Shown: positions 21,557-33,294, counted from the first letter of the stretch. The stretch is DNA of 64,000 nt from Apostichopus japonicus (GCF_037975245.1 NC_092577.1:18660898-18724897); one strand, 5' to 3'. Made by a program: numbers and translations. The notes: generated by a model from the letters alone, not told the origin.

Positions 21557-24500
21557 TCCCCAGTCAGGGCTGCCACTCTAAATTTTCACTTTCCCCTACG
21601 CGCATGCGTATTCTCCCCTACGTTTCCCCTACGCTTTCCAGCCAAGTTTCCATCCGTAAAGCAGTGGCGCGAATCCCAGAAAATATTTGGGAAGGGGGGG
21701 GGTGGGAGGTTCACACTGATTTGAGACCGACGCGAAAAAACGTCATCATCCTTTTCCAACATATAATCTATCTTAATGATACTATCAAAACAATAAAGAT
21801 AGTGAAAAAATGCCGACTTTTGTTTTATTGAACAGTTTTATTGAACAGTCTACATTCTTTTATGAATAATTTTATGTTTCATTTGCCGACTGAGGTTTTA
21901 AATGCCGACTTAATCAACTTGGATCATTGGGGGTGTTCCCCCCCCCCCCACACACACACACACCACCCGGTCGCTACGGCGCTGATCGCGTCTCCCAACA
22001 CCCACACAATCTGCACATGAAATCGATGAAATATTGGGATTTAGAGGTTGAAAAATGAAATAAAGCAATATTTGTTCAAATGGAGATAAATAACATTCTT
22101 GGGCTGTGTGATGCTGCCTGGGACGACTCAGTTCAAAATATAACAATCTGTAACAACATGATGATTAAATTCAGTTGGTTTATTAAGTAAGAGATCAATT
22201 TCCTTACTGTCAAAAACTTGAAGTGTATCATAATGTTGTTTTGAATTAAAGAGATCTTTAAATATGTTAAAAAAGAAAAGAAAAAATAAACATATCATTC
22301 AAAGTCCCCCTCTTCAGTCTCCGCATGTCGGTTCCGCTCATTTTCGGTGTATCTTTCCATGTAGGTTTTCCTTGCATTTGTGTACAAGTGGGTGAGCCTT
22401 TAGTTGACCTGAACATGCGTAGGGAAGTTTTCTGCCGTTTGGATGATGGCTTCCAAGGTGCGTACAGCGAGGGAACTCCTTAGCTTTGTTTTGTTGGCAT
22501 TCAGCTTGGAGAAGGTCCCCTCTACCTCTGCAGTACTTTGCGGCAAGGAGGTCATTAGCAGCATAAAGATTGCCACATCTGCATACTCGGGAAGGCGGCT
22601 CAGACTGCCAAAATTCAACAATGCTTGTGCTCTCCCACCCTCCTTTCTTCACGGTCATCAATCAGAAGGGAACGCCATTGTCGATCAATTGCCTGCACTT
22701 TAGACAAACTAATCCTCGGAAATCTCTGAGCAAGAACACCGGCCGATTTGATGTCAACACTACCTTCCAGAATTCTGACATGGTCAACATCTTTAAAAGC
22801 GATCAGAACTGGGTCAGACAAGTCTATTCTCTGGGTAATTTGGCGCACAGCTTCCCTGCACCAATCTCTGCATCTTCGCAAAAAGCTTTCCCTCTCATGT
22901 GGCAGCCTTTTCCCTAAAGATAAGGTAGACCTTATCAAGTGGTAACCACTGCGATTCGTCATCAACATTGACCGTGGCGAGATTCTGCACTGGCTTCCTG
23001 AAGTTTTGGCAGAACATCTTTACAACTCGCTCAACTTCTGTTCCAAGGCGGTGTAGGTGAAACCCATTCGATTGGAACATAACATTGAGACCTGTCAGGT
23101 CTCCAAGGACGTATTCGCAAAACTCCAAGGTCGCCTTCACGTATGTGGATTTCAATGCCTGCAGTATTCTGTCAGCTTGCAGTGAGCTCTTGTCACTTGC
23201 CTCTGCAGTAAAGAACAGAACGAGGGCCGGCCATTGTTCCAAAATCCGTCTAACACACTGGACTACAGACAGCCAACGTGTCTGGCATGGCTTCAAAACT
23301 CAGCATAGCTTTTTTGCCTGTTGGGGAAATCTTGAAGTAGTTGTAGACATCGTGTATCAGTTGGTCAGCTGTGTTTGATAGAACCTTACTAGCATGTTCG
23401 GCAACGAGATGAAAAGTGTGGCAGTAACACTTCAAGACAAACAGGTTTGGTGCAGCCCTCTCTATTCTCGTCAGAAGAGAGTTGTTGGCTCCTTGCATGA
23501 GATTCTCCCCGTCTGATGCATAACCTATGACTTTGTCGCAATGTAGCTCGTCTTTCTGCAAAGCAATGTCCAGGGATGCAAATAGTCCAGTGGCATCGCC
23601 TTCCTCCACAGGAATAAGACGGTAAAATCGGGTGACTGCTTCGTTGCTTTTGTTAAGGAAACGGACATTTACACAGAAGACTTTGTTCATTGTGATGTCG
23701 GTCGCCTTATCACACAAGATGGAAAATCCATTCGATTGTCGCAAGTCGTCAACAAGCTTTTCATGAGCATACTGTGCCAAACATTCGGTGAGTAGATATG
23801 TACATTTGGTGCGATTGCAACTCATGCCCTTATTACCTTTTGAGTCATCGGCGATACCATGAAGAGTCGCCACAAGAGAATCTAAGAAGTTGAATGACAT
23901 TTTTTTCTTGCAATAAGGGCTACAACGTTCAACTCCGCTTTCACATTTGCACAACCTATGGTGACAGCGAAAGAGGTTAGGGGAGAAGTCTTCTGGCACG
24001 TCTTAGCTCGCTGCACGTGAAGCGATGTCTTTATGTGTCCAATAAGCTCTGATTTTCCCGGAGCGAGTTCTTTATCGCACAATGAGCAATACGCCTTGCC
24101 TGGATGATTTCTTGATGCAGAAAGCCATCCTTGTGCCAAAGCTTTTTTTTTCCCACCCAGGGCGGTAGTTTTGGGGACGGTATTTCTTCTCGACTTCTTT
24201 TGGCATATATATATCAAAGAAAAAAATTGCCACCAAACTCATCATCCTGACTTTAGTATTATCATATCAGCCATTGTATTCAGATAAAAAAAACATAATG
24301 AGGCTTTGTTATGCATTCCTGCAAGTTTGTGTTAAGCATGGTAAGTGCACCCGTTTGACACTAGTTGTTCATTTTCAGTGAATTGTTGATGTGCATTTAA
24401 ATGTAAGGTATCCCTGGTAATATTATGTAATCAGTCCCACGAAAGTTAATTAAAAGTTAACTAAAGTTTTAATGATATCCCGACTAAAAAAGCACGCTCA

Positions 24501-25083
24501 AAACTTAACAAATCAGAATAAAAACATTATGACGCAACATCACAGTCCATAAATTTAAATATGAGAGGTAAAAGAAAGTAAGACAGCAATGTGAGCAACA
24601 AAATTAAGATGCAGCCGTAGTCGGCGCGCACACTAACACATACTGTACTAGCCTACAGTACAACGTAACCTAGAGACCTACATCCAAAGAAGGCGGCCTT
24701 TCTAAAGACAGAGTCTCATCATCTCATGCCGGATCTTGACTATCCAGATAATTTGGAAAATACCGTCTTACCCAATTAAATCTCCTTGATCATGCAAGTT
24801 GTGCAAGTTTTTCTTGTAACACGTGGAGCAAGTAGCACCATTACCATCGCCTTGATAACGTCACAGAAAGTTCGCAACACTGATATAAGTGGATTACGTG
24901 CGGTATTATGCGCGGAATCAGCTTGCCGAAACGCGCACAAGCAATCATTCCAGTGAGCATTTACACGCATCTAGCTATTTTCTCATATTCAGTGTCGTGA
25001 CAACATCTGAGGATTTAAGTACGTTTGGCTAAAATCCCCTACCGTAGGGGGTTTCCCCTACGAGTGGCAGCCTTGTCCCCAGT
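21557..25083 (-). mobile_element. Full-length hAT transposon with 8-bp target duplication
   Basis: The element spans 21565-25075 (3511 bp) and is flanked by the 8-base direct repeat TCCCCAGT (21557-21564 and 25076-25083). The termini are inverted repeats with 13 of 14 matches (CAGGGCTGCCACTC on the left; the right end reads CAAGGCTGCCACTC on the opposite strand). Both are followed by CCCCTACG-rich subterminal sequence. The CA-start termini, 8-bp duplication and a BED-finger transposase on the minus strand all fit hAT. The ends are complete, but the transposase is frameshifted, so this copy is not autonomous. Confidence 0.95.
22338..24217 (-). pseudogene. hAT transposase (BED-finger, ZBED5/SCAND3-like), frameshifted
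   Basis: The transposase would cut the element out and reinsert it. On the minus strand: an N-terminal BED-type finger (AYCSLCDKELAPGKSELIGH, near 24090), LRQSNGFSILCDKATDITMN, KVIGYASDGENLMQGANNS, LKCYCHTFHLVAEHASKVL in the RNase H-like fold, then PCQTRWLSVVQCVRRILEQW. The C-terminal dimerisation region is LPQSTAEVEGTFSKLNANKT (near 22520), followed by KLRSSLAVRTLEAII. The reading frame changes near 23940, 23270, 22930 and 22618, so at least four indels separate the pieces. Overall length and domain order are normal for the family, and only the frame is damaged. Confidence 0.93.
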
Positions 25084-25870
25084 AGTCCGGTATCAGGGCT
25101 GCTGCAGTCAGGGTGGTGACACTTGCTAGCAGGTATCATTTATTAAAGGCTGTCACATAATTTCAGACATCTTGGAACTACATTTTTACTAGCCCAGCAT
25201 AAACCCATAAGCTTTGGGCTAACATCTTTCAGTATTTTAAGCACTGGCCTCCACTAAAAGCAATAGGGACCATGTACTCACTATGGGTAATCCACCTAAC
25301 AGGTATGACATGGGTGGGGCCATATAATAGCACCAAATACAATAAGGTTCTTTCCCCCATATGGCCAACCTATATGTCAAGTTTGAACTTTGTAGACATT
25401 TGGGTTCTCCAGTTATCATGTTTACAAGGGCGTCACAGACACACACACATATGCACGCCAGCGTGACTGCATAGATTCCTTCCGCCTTGGCAAGGAATAA
25501 AAAATGCCAGAGAGAATTAGACATACTACTTACTAAATTCCATGGTTTTTGGTAACTGCTGTCTAGGAAATGGCCCCTTTCTGCAGTATTCAGTGTGTCC
25601 CCACCAAGTTTCAGTTTTGAAGTTATTAAAGGAGGTTGGACTGGAACAGCAAACCCGGTCATCCAACTGACAGAAGCTTGTCTGCCTTGAGACTCTGTTG
25701 ACGAAGAAGTTGCTGCAACATCCGCTACAGGTTTCAAATTGATTGCAGCATCCTCGGCAGTACCCTCAGCAACATCATCAGCTGCATCATTCTGGGGCTG
25801 CTGTACAACAGGTGATAATGTGTCAGTGCTGCAATACCAGAACTACACGTGTTAGCAGGGTTATATATAG
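25084..25870. other. Non-coding DNA
   Basis: No supportable gene. The 166-codon minus-strand open frame over 25237-25737 contains no recognisable domain and lacks splice or composition support. Confidence 0.35.
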
Positions 25871-25875
25871 ATATA

Positions 25876-26006
25876 GAACTGAATAGGCAATCGAGGCAAA
25901 GTGCCTTGCCTAAGGGCACAATGGAAAAGCTGAGCAGTCCTGGGAGGATTCGAACTAGAAACCTTTAGATCTGTAGTCCAGCGAAGCTACTCAGCTCTCC
26001 ACCCTC
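25876..26006 (-). mobile_element. tRNA-derived SINE, antisense
   Basis: On the minus strand it begins with a tRNA-like head (A-box-like TGAGTAGCTTCGCTGG and B-box AGTTCGAATCC). It continues into the widespread SINE segment GTGCCCTTAGGCAAGGCAC. The head is too divergent to be a functional tRNA gene. The plus-strand boundary is approximate. Confidence 0.65.
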
Positions 26007-26052
26007 ATTTCATCATTAGTGCCACACTTACAGAACAATGGTGTACATACCA

Positions 26053-26163
26053 CTTTTTACGTGACCCGTCATACGGGATACAAAAACGTCACGGCCAAAC
26101 GGCAACACCAAACCATCCCATTCTGAAAAACGAAACTCAGGTCAAGCGAGCCAAAAAAGTACG
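26053..26163 (-). mobile_element. Solo 3' tail of family A LINE
   Basis: Only the last ~110 bases of a family A element, including the terminal stem-loop. It sits directly beside the 3' end of the next family A copy in the same orientation. It is either a very short insertion or a duplication of the neighbouring tail. Confidence 0.7.
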
Positions 26164-26519
26164 GATTTGTGGTGCTTTTTACGCGATCCGCCATGCGGGA
26201 TACAAAACGTCACGGCCAAACGGCACTACCGAACCATCCCATTGTGAAAAACGAAACTCGGGTCAAGCGAGCCAAAAAAACAACATACGCCCGCCGACCT
26301 GCAGCGACAAAAACCGCTCTTCTACCCTCAGCAGGATCTTTGTGAGGCCTGGAATTTTCTGACCTGCAGAGACAAAAAACCGCCCACCCCCCACTGAAAC
26401 ATTCAAAGAACTACAAAAGCACCACCCGCACGCAGCGAAACGAAAAACCCCTCCCCAACACACCACCGTTCAAAAAAGGCAGCCCCAGATATACGGCGAA
26501 AATCGCCTTCAATTTGAAG

Positions 26520-26917
26520 GCGAATGTCAGACTTCACCGCCTCCAGGACTGCCTGCCAACTGGCAAATTTCCCCCTAAAAACCACATCACATCTATTCCG
26601 CCAAACATGTTTTTTTTCACAATAGAGCAAACCAAAATAATGCGATGCAATACAGCAACCGAACAAACTGGAGGGTCTACCCCATATAATATAAAAAGTC
26701 CTGTCCTACTGACCAGGAACGGTCTCCCGTTACACGGTCGGTTCCGGTCTGGAACCACTCCCATAAGTTAAAAACAAAGCAACAATGCCAAAAACATGAG
26801 CGGTACTCTCTAAGCTGTCACAGCCGGTCCTTGGGCACAGTCCATCACCCAATCGCCAATGGTACCTTTTTAGGTTGGACACCAAGGCACCGTGTGCAAT
26901 TCTCCATGCAAGATCAC
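26520..26917 (-). pseudogene. LINE ORF2 C-terminal segment (family A copy 3)
   Basis: Encodes CDLAWRIAHGALVSNLKRYH, the zinc-binding CPRTGCDSL segment and SDIRLQIEGDFRRISGAAF. Frames change near 26735 and 26600. Its upstream continuation is at 28540, on the far side of a family B insertion. Confidence 0.8.
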
Positions 26918-26920
26918 ATG

Positions 26921-28538
26921 TGCTTTTTACGTGCAAAGAAAACGGACACGGACCAAAGGTCAACAGAACCAAAAACAATCTCAGTCTGTAAAGCAATCAT
27001 CACAAACAACCACAAACACAAATCTCTCACTAACGTAGCGTTTAACGTGTCGCGAAAAGGACACGGACCCAAAGGCCAACAGAAGCAAAAGCCAAAAAAA
27101 ACACTACAAACCGGCCCCAAAACCCCAAAACTCCAAACCACAAACAGAAAAAAATCATATTATGTAACGACCACACAACCCCCACACCCAACAAGCAACT
27201 CACTCCAAACCCCACCCGGGGAACGCCGTCCCGACAGCAAACGACAGGCCATTTTGGGGGTACCCCTCAACCCATTCACATTAAGGGTGACGAGGGATAA
27301 GGTGCCTATCTACGATGTTTAGTTCCCAATACGGGTCTTTTCAGTCACCTAGCCGTGTTTCCCCTTTTCCTGCGAGCGAGCAGAGTTCTTATCTCCTCGT
27401 CTTTGATCGAGTGGACCTCCCTGTCAGGAACAGGAGGTCCATTAGCGACCATCGTGTCCGGTATAGCGGAAGCGACTGCGGGCAGGGTGGAAGGGCCGCC
27501 CGAGTCAATGAGATCAGTGGCCTGTTTCGTCTCGTCAAACCAATCGGAGGACTCCTCAGCCACAACTACTAAGGCTGTAGTGCAGTCCTCCATTGGCGAG
27601 TCAGAATGTGGGCCACTTAGTGTCTCTTGGGCCGGTTGACTCGGGGCCCGACTAGTATCACCGATAGCGGGCGTAGCTACCGGTGAACCAGTACAAGCGG
27701 CATCCTGCTCCGCACGCCACTCCGCTAGTACCATCTCCGCCGTTTTGTCCTGCTCGGCCTCAGTAGACAGGCTGGCAGTCTCGGCAAGTTCGATAAGGGG
27801 AAGAGGTCGGACACGAAAGGGGGAACAAAGCCTCCACCGGGGCGCTAGTGTCGGACACTGGGGCGATGACAGGAGCATCAGGTGGTACGGTGTCAGAGGC
27901 CGGGACGGGGACCGCTTCAACCACGCCCGTAGCCACTCTCGCGGCGTATGAGCGGTCTGGGCATAAACGGGCCAGATGTCCCGTTTCCCAAAACGAGTTA
28001 CACACGATATCCCCTTTACACTCGGCCAGGGTATGCCCAACCTGTAAACAGCGGCTACACCGCTTGTTCGGGCACAACCTGGCCTCATGCCCTTCCAGCC
28101 CACACCTCCAACAAGTGCGAGGCTGCCCCGGATATGCAATGTGGGCCCTGTGCCCATTAGCCCACAAGGTAGAGGGGATATCGGACTTGAGTTCGATTCT
28201 AACTCGTCTAGTCCCGGACATGTCCAGAGGGAGATGGAGGACTGTCACCCACACCGAACTGTCATACGGTGTGACCTTCAATCCCTCAACTCCCCCAACA
28301 CATGGACGCCTCGGACGCGGGCAGCCTTCGAGGTGAAACGAACATCAAAAACATTCATACCCCGGAGAGGTTTACGCTGAAGCGCGTCACCCTCTCCAGG
28401 GAACTTTAAACCAACAGAACGCAAAACTGAAAAAACTTGTCCGGTGACGACCTTAGCCTCCCCCGAAAAACTCAACATTACGATTTTCCTGTCAAGGCGA
28501 ACCACCATGACAGCTAGGGGTGTGGCAAGCCACGCACC
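26921..28538 (-). mobile_element. Family B ORF1-only LINE inserted in family A ORF2
   Basis: Minus-strand element with 3' terminus at 26921 (TGCTTTTTACGTGCAAAG on the plus strand) and 5' end just upstream of the ORF1 ATG at 28538. It consists of ORF1, a stub of the ORF2 endonuclease start, and a 3' UTR made of two imperfect ~117-base repeats (starting near 26924 and 27041). Relative to copy 2 at 11383-11563, about 180 bases of the host LINE are missing at the junction. So insertion either deleted target DNA or was followed by a deletion. Confidence 0.82.
27345..28508 (-). pseudogene. Family B ORF1 (gag-like, CCHC), frameshifted
   Basis: RNA-binding ORF1 protein of the ORF1-only family. The start is taken at the ATG at 28508 (MVVRLDRKIVMLSFSGEAKV), which corresponds to MAARRDSK in the copy at 36185. 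The three CCHC knuckles follow (CWRCGLEGHEARLC, CSRCLQVGHTLAEC, and a damaged CNSFWETGHLARLC in which the second cysteine is lost), then an acidic serine/proline-rich C-terminal half. Compared with the intact copy, about 30 residues before the RIELKSDIPST segment are deleted. The frame shifts near 28280 and near 27795. The stop is at 27345. Confidence 0.8.
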
Positions 28539-28539
28539 T

Positions 28540-30960
28540 GGAGTACTACTATGCGGTTCTCTGTTGCTAAACAGCGCCGGGACCCATCGACGCAGGTGCA
28601 AACCGCCCCAAAAACGTACAAAATATGAACAAGGCAACCCTGGGTCAGTTACCGCTACAAACAACAAAAAAAACGCTTAAATACCGCTTAAATAACAAAA
28701 ATAACAACCGCTTAAATAACAAAAAGGTCAATTTACTTCCCAGATGAACCACCCTAACCCACCCTTCTCCAGTTTTTGGATCATTACCGCCCTTTTGACA
28801 AGCTCTGTACCACCCGACCAAATCAATGAAAATATCGCTCTCCAACCGCACCAGGACGCGACGCGGAATTGGATACACCGCGCCTGGGTACCACAAGATG
28901 GGCGAGACAAAACGATTAATTACGGTGACTTTCCCTAGGATCGAAATCCAGCGGGTGCCAAAGGTTTCGAGCCTGCTCCCAAGTACCTCAGCCCTCTCGT
29001 TCCAGGTTACATCACAAGGTGCATCGCAGCCGAACCATATACCATTAATTTTTATATTTTGATCAGACCACGACGCACCGAATGGTAAGTCTTTGTATCT
29101 CCAGCTACCAAGACGAAGGCCCTTTCTTTGTCTTTTCTGGATTCAACTTCGCCCCGGTAGCTCTCTGAAAGATAGATAAATCCTGCGAGAGGGCACGAAA
29201 GGAGCCCAGACTCGAAACAACACACGTGACGTCATCTGCATATTGAACGCACTTCACTTTGGCACCCTCTGGCACAACGAATGGAACAAGTCTTGAGTCC
29301 CTTTCCAAAAGACGAGTGAGGGACCCCCCTCTCCACGTTAAAAACCTCCGAACAAAACCCATTTACGATAACAGAACTGAAACTTTCCTGATACAAAACA
29401 GAAATCCATTTACGAAAATCCGGGTACAACTGAAACGTCTCCAATACATTCATTAAAAACCCACGATCCACCATGTCAAAGGCCTTCTGCTGGTCCAGAG
29501 ACACCAATGCACGTGGCAGATCTCGTTCAATAACAAAGTCGGTCAAGTCGCGCATCAACCACAAGTTCTGCTGGATGCAATGACCCTTCACTGCACAAGT
29601 CTGGAGATCACCCACAAGATGCGGCATAGCCAGTGCAAGGCGGTTGCACAAAGCTTTAGCCAGCAACTTGTAGTCTACATTTAACAAGGTGATTGGACGC
29701 TTATTATGAGGATCCAAGGGGTCCCCAGACTTGGGCAGCAAAGTAATCATGCCCAGGCGTTGACTTTGGTTTAACAGTCCGTTTTGGAAGGCGTCCTCGA
29801 AGACGGCTCTGAGGTCGGGTCCTATTAATGCCCAGAAGGCTCGGTAGAACTCCCTCGGAAGCCCGTCCGAACCCGGGGACTTGCCGTTCTTCATCTTCGA
29901 AAGCGCCCTCCAAAGCTCAACAGTGGTTATTCCGCCGCCCCCCCCCCAAAAAAAATATAATTGACATCGTGGGGAACAGTTTCAGATATTCCCCTCAATA
30001 AATCGGCCTATGCCGACAAGTCCACATTGCCACGCGTCAACAAACTCAAATAAGAATCCTTGTATACGCGGACAATGCCGTGAGGGTCACTAACCACGGT
30101 CCCATCAGTAGCGCGTACAGATGGGCACGTCTGTCACCCGCCGATGAGCTTACTGGTAAAACCTCAGTGAAGGGGGTTCCTCGGCTTCCACCGATGACAG
30201 CCGAAGGGTCGCCAAACTTCACCTCCGCGCACAGCTTCGAGAATTTCTCTCTTCGACGGCAAAACAAAACGTGCTACTACAGTGTCATGGTCAGAGAGCG
30301 GACAGCTGAGCGTCTCGCAACCCGAAAATTTCAAACTTACGGGCGCATTGACTTAATCTATCCTGGAGGCATCTTCTCCGTTCGGCCTCACCCACGTATA
30401 CGCCGTAATACACGGGTGCATATGCCTCCAGACATCGGCTAAAAGGTGTGCCGAAGTGAATCTGTCCAGTTCTGTGATCCCAGCGTCAGGACTAGCAGAC
30501 ACAGAAGCCCCGAGTCTGTCAAGACCCCGAGTCTGGGACACAGTTAAAGTCTCCGACCATGACACATGGTGCACTAGCAGGTACAAAGGAAGGTAGCGTG
30601 TTAAAAAATTCTCGTCTAGCAGAAGGCCGATTGGGAGCATACACATTGCAAAGGGAGATGTTACCCTGTGGATACTTGAATAGAATGCAAACCAATCGGC
30701 CCTCTCTCCACCCTAGTGGCACAACCCGCCTGACGAGGTGACAGAAGGATGACAGTGCCAGAGGATGAAGACGAACCAAACGAAGCATGCAGCCCACCAC
30801 CCCACTCATAAGCCCATAGAGGGACATCCTCTTCCAAAATATGTGTTTCTTGCAGGCAAACGCAGTCGACCTCCATTGAAATACAATATTGCAAAATTCG
30901 CTTGCGATGATCCCCGATGCCATTGACGTTGAAAGTGGCAACTGAAAATGTATGGGCCAT
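28540..30960 (-). pseudogene. LINE ORF2: endonuclease and reverse transcriptase (family A copy 3)
   Basis: The start ATG at 30960 gives MAHTFSVATFNVNGIGDHRK, the N-terminal endonuclease motif, followed by CVCLQETHI, VMVGDFNCVPDSG (near 30555), DRFTSAHLLADVWRHMHP and TWVRPNGEDASRID. A deletion near 30265 fuses the endonuclease to the linker (EKFSKLCAEVKFGDPSAVI) with loss of SDHD-flanking sequence. The reverse transcriptase follows: MKNGKSPGSDGLPREFYRAF, RPITLLNVDYKLLAKALCN, RALVSLDQQKAFDMVDRGF, QYADDVTCVVSS (29232 region). The YADD catalytic motif is preserved but in a different frame from the upstream part. A poly-C run at about 29937-29947 occupies the same site as one in copy 1. Confidence 0.85.
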
Positions 30961-30980
30961 GAGAGAGCAACGAGGCAAAA

Positions 30981-32042
30981 CTACGCCGACGACGATACTG
31001 TAAGCTTCAAGCGAGCTCTAGACGACTGAGTCGTCGCTTTGAGGCCGACCTTTTTAGAGAGTTCCCCCATCTCGTCGTACCAGCTCGTCCCGGTGGCACG
31101 TTTCGGCTCTACGATCACCGAGTCTCCGGAGTCGCTGTCAGACAGAGCCTCCGTAGACCCGATGACTACCGAGTCCCCTGAGTCGCCGTCGGACAGTCTC
31201 CGGATCTGGCGATACCGGCGGCGGACTGGGGACGGAACTGGACGAGTTGATGGGGGGGGGGGAGAGAGCTGGTAGAGACTTTCTCGGTGCGGGCAAGAGG
31301 TTGGGGTCTGCAACTACGGGGGGGGGGGGTGAACCAGGTGCGGAAGGTGAATCCTCACCCGGTTCCCCCTCCTTGCGTGGAGCTTCCTCCAAGGCAGTAG
31401 GTGCGTCAAAACTCAGCGACTTTGCTTGAACCCTGCTCTTTGCCATAAATACATAAGAGGAGGGTCAAGCGCGAAAAACGTGTCCCTCCTTCCCACAGAG
31501 TGAGCACACAACTTCGCTTGGGCAAGCAGAGGTATCACGCCCGAGACGAAGGCAGCGCCCACACTTTCTGTTTGGGCAGGTGCGGGGCTGACCGGGATAA
31601 CGCACGTGAGCTTTATGCCCGGCAATAAACAGGAAGAAGGGAATGTCCTGCTTTAGGTCGATCCGAACCTGTCGGTGCCCGTTCAAAACCCCAGGGGCCT
31701 GTGCGTCGGAGCACATTTTGGTAGCCTTGACAGCCCCAAACCGACCTAAAACAGTTGCGACAAGTTCGTGACGCACCTCTGGTCCTACGTGGATGACAGT
31801 TACCCATACGGAACGTTCGTATGGCGTAACTGTAAAACCATCGACATTACTCAGCAACGGGTCACGTCACTGGTGAACCGTAAGTCATACGTGTTACAAC
31901 CCTGGAGAGCCTGCAAAGCGTCAACCTCTCCAGGAACCGCAACACCCTTACTTTTTAAAATACTGAACACTTGCACCGGTGGAACCGCTTGTTCACCGGT
32001 AAAAGTTAGCTTAACAATACGGCTATCACGGCGCGACGCCAT
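30981..32042 (-). pseudogene. LINE ORF1 (family A copy 3)
   Basis: Gag-like RNA-binding protein. The start MASRRDSRIVKLTFTGEQAV at 32042 matches the start of family B ORF1. An N-terminal region with an RRM-like feel (TPYERSVWVTVIHVGPEVRH, VLGRFGAVK) is followed by knuckles. The first is deleted; CGRCLRLGRDTSAC has lost its histidine, and CSLCGKEGHVFRA follows. The C-terminus is a proline- and serine/aspartate-rich tail. The frame shifts near 31855, 31465-31620, 31300 and 31140, two of them at G-runs (31251-31260 and 31318-31330). The stop at 30981 lies only 20 bases before the ORF2 ATG at 30960. Confidence 0.82.
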
Positions 32043-32237
32043 GATACCGCAAGATCGCTAGGCCACGGAGGAGCAATAAACGAACCAAAACAAAAGTAAT
32101 GACAGTAAAGTAACAACGATATGTTGAAAACAAAACAAAGACTGTAGCACCCACGCACGTACGCACTACCAGAAAATTCCACGCCCGCCTGGCGGGAAGC
32201 ACAGTACAGTATAGCACAGTAGAGACCCACCACAATC
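32043..32237 (-). other. Family A LINE 5' untranslated region (inner part)
   Basis: Sequence between the ORF1 start and the family B insertion. The outer part of this leader resumes at 33257-33294. A promoter is expected in such leaders, but I see no specific element. Confidence 0.5.
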
Positions 32238-33256
32238 TGTAGTAAATGTGTGCTTTTTACGTGCAAAGAAACGGACACGGACCAAAGGTCAACAAAACCA
32301 AAAACAATCCCAGTCTGTTTAACAACCACCAAAAACCCAACTGAAAACCCACAAACAGAAATCTCTCAGTAACCCACAAATGTATTAAATATAGCGTTTA
32401 ACGTGACGTGAAAAGGACACGGACCAGAAGGCTAACAGAACCAAAACAATAAAGCTCCACAAACCAGCCCCAAAAAGCCAACACCAAACCACAAACAGAA
32501 AACCCCCAACCCATATTATGTAAGGACCACACAAACCACCCACCCCACACATAACAACTAACTAACTCAAATTCATCCGGGGTACGCCGTCCCGATAGCA
32601 GACGACACGCTTGCGCATTACCTGCGAAATTTTCCCAATACGGGTCTTTTCAAGCCCCTAACAGTATTCCCCCTTTTCTTACGAGGGAGCAGACTCCTCG
32701 TCAACCTTGATCGAGTGGACCTCCCTGTCAGGAACAGGAGGTCCACTAGCGACCATCGTGTCCGGTATAGCGGCTGCGGGTAGGGTGGAAGGGCCACTCG
32801 AGTCAATGAGATCAGTGGCCTGTTTTGTCTCATCCAACCAATCGGAGGACTCCTTAGCCACAACTAATAAGGCTGTAGTGTAGTCCTCCATTGGCGAGTC
32901 AGAATCTGGGCCACTTAATGTCTCTTGGGCCGGTTGACTCGGGGCCCGACTAGTATCACCGATAGCGGGCGTAGCTACCGGTGAACCAGTACAAGCGGCA
33001 TCCTGCGCCGCGTGCCACTCCGCTAGTACCATCTCCGCCGTTTTGTCCTGCTCTGCCTCAGTGGGCAGGCTGGCAGTCTCGGCAAGTTCGATCAGGGGAG
33101 AGGTCGGACACGAAAGGGGGAACAAAGCCTCCATCGGGGCGCTAGTGTCGGACACTGGGGCGATGACAGGAGCATCATGTGGTACGGTGTCAGAGGCCGG
33201 GACAGGGACCGCTTGAACCACGCCCGTAGCCACTCTCGCGGCGTATGTAGTAAATG
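32238..33256 (-). mobile_element. Family B ORF1-only LINE, 5'-truncated, with target duplication
   Basis: The element (32249-33245) is flanked by the 11-base direct repeat TGTAGTAAATG (32238-32248 and 33246-33256), within the 5' UTR of the family A element. Truncation falls just after the third zinc knuckle (at CGGCGTA, residues YAA). It keeps the C-terminal half of ORF1 and the two-repeat 3' UTR. Confidence 0.92.
32618..33245 (-). pseudogene. Family B ORF1, C-terminal half
   Basis: Encodes YAARVATGVVQAVPVPASDT, SPLIELAETASLPTEAEQDK, a serine/proline/acidic region, and VHSIKVDEE. After a frame break near 32690 it ends LKRPVLGKFRR. The knuckles are lost by 5' truncation. This C-terminal half has no recognisable domain; it is conserved among the family B copies here. 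Confidence 0.78.
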
Positions 33257-33294
33257 GAGAGCTAGAGCCAAAACACGTCTGCACTCCACGAAAG

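Larger units (their letters stand above)
26173..33294 (-). mobile_element. Family A LINE copy 3 (ORF1 and ORF2 present), disrupted by two LINE insertions
   Basis: The most complete family A element in the window. Minus-strand order: 5' end near 33294 (CTTTCGTGGAGTGCAGACGT), 5' UTR, ORF1 (32042-30981), ORF2 (30960 down to about 26520), 3' UTR to 26173. It is split by family B insertions at 32249-33245 (in the 5' UTR) and 26921-28538 (in ORF2). Internal deletions in the endonuclease-RT linker and several frameshifts make it inactive. The 5' end sequence matches that of the full-length family B element at 36380, so the two families share 5' ends as well as 3' termini. Confidence 0.85.

Noticed and set aside
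25237-25737. A 166-codon minus-strand open frame
   Set aside because: No domain, no splice or composition support, and no similarity to the repeat families in the window.
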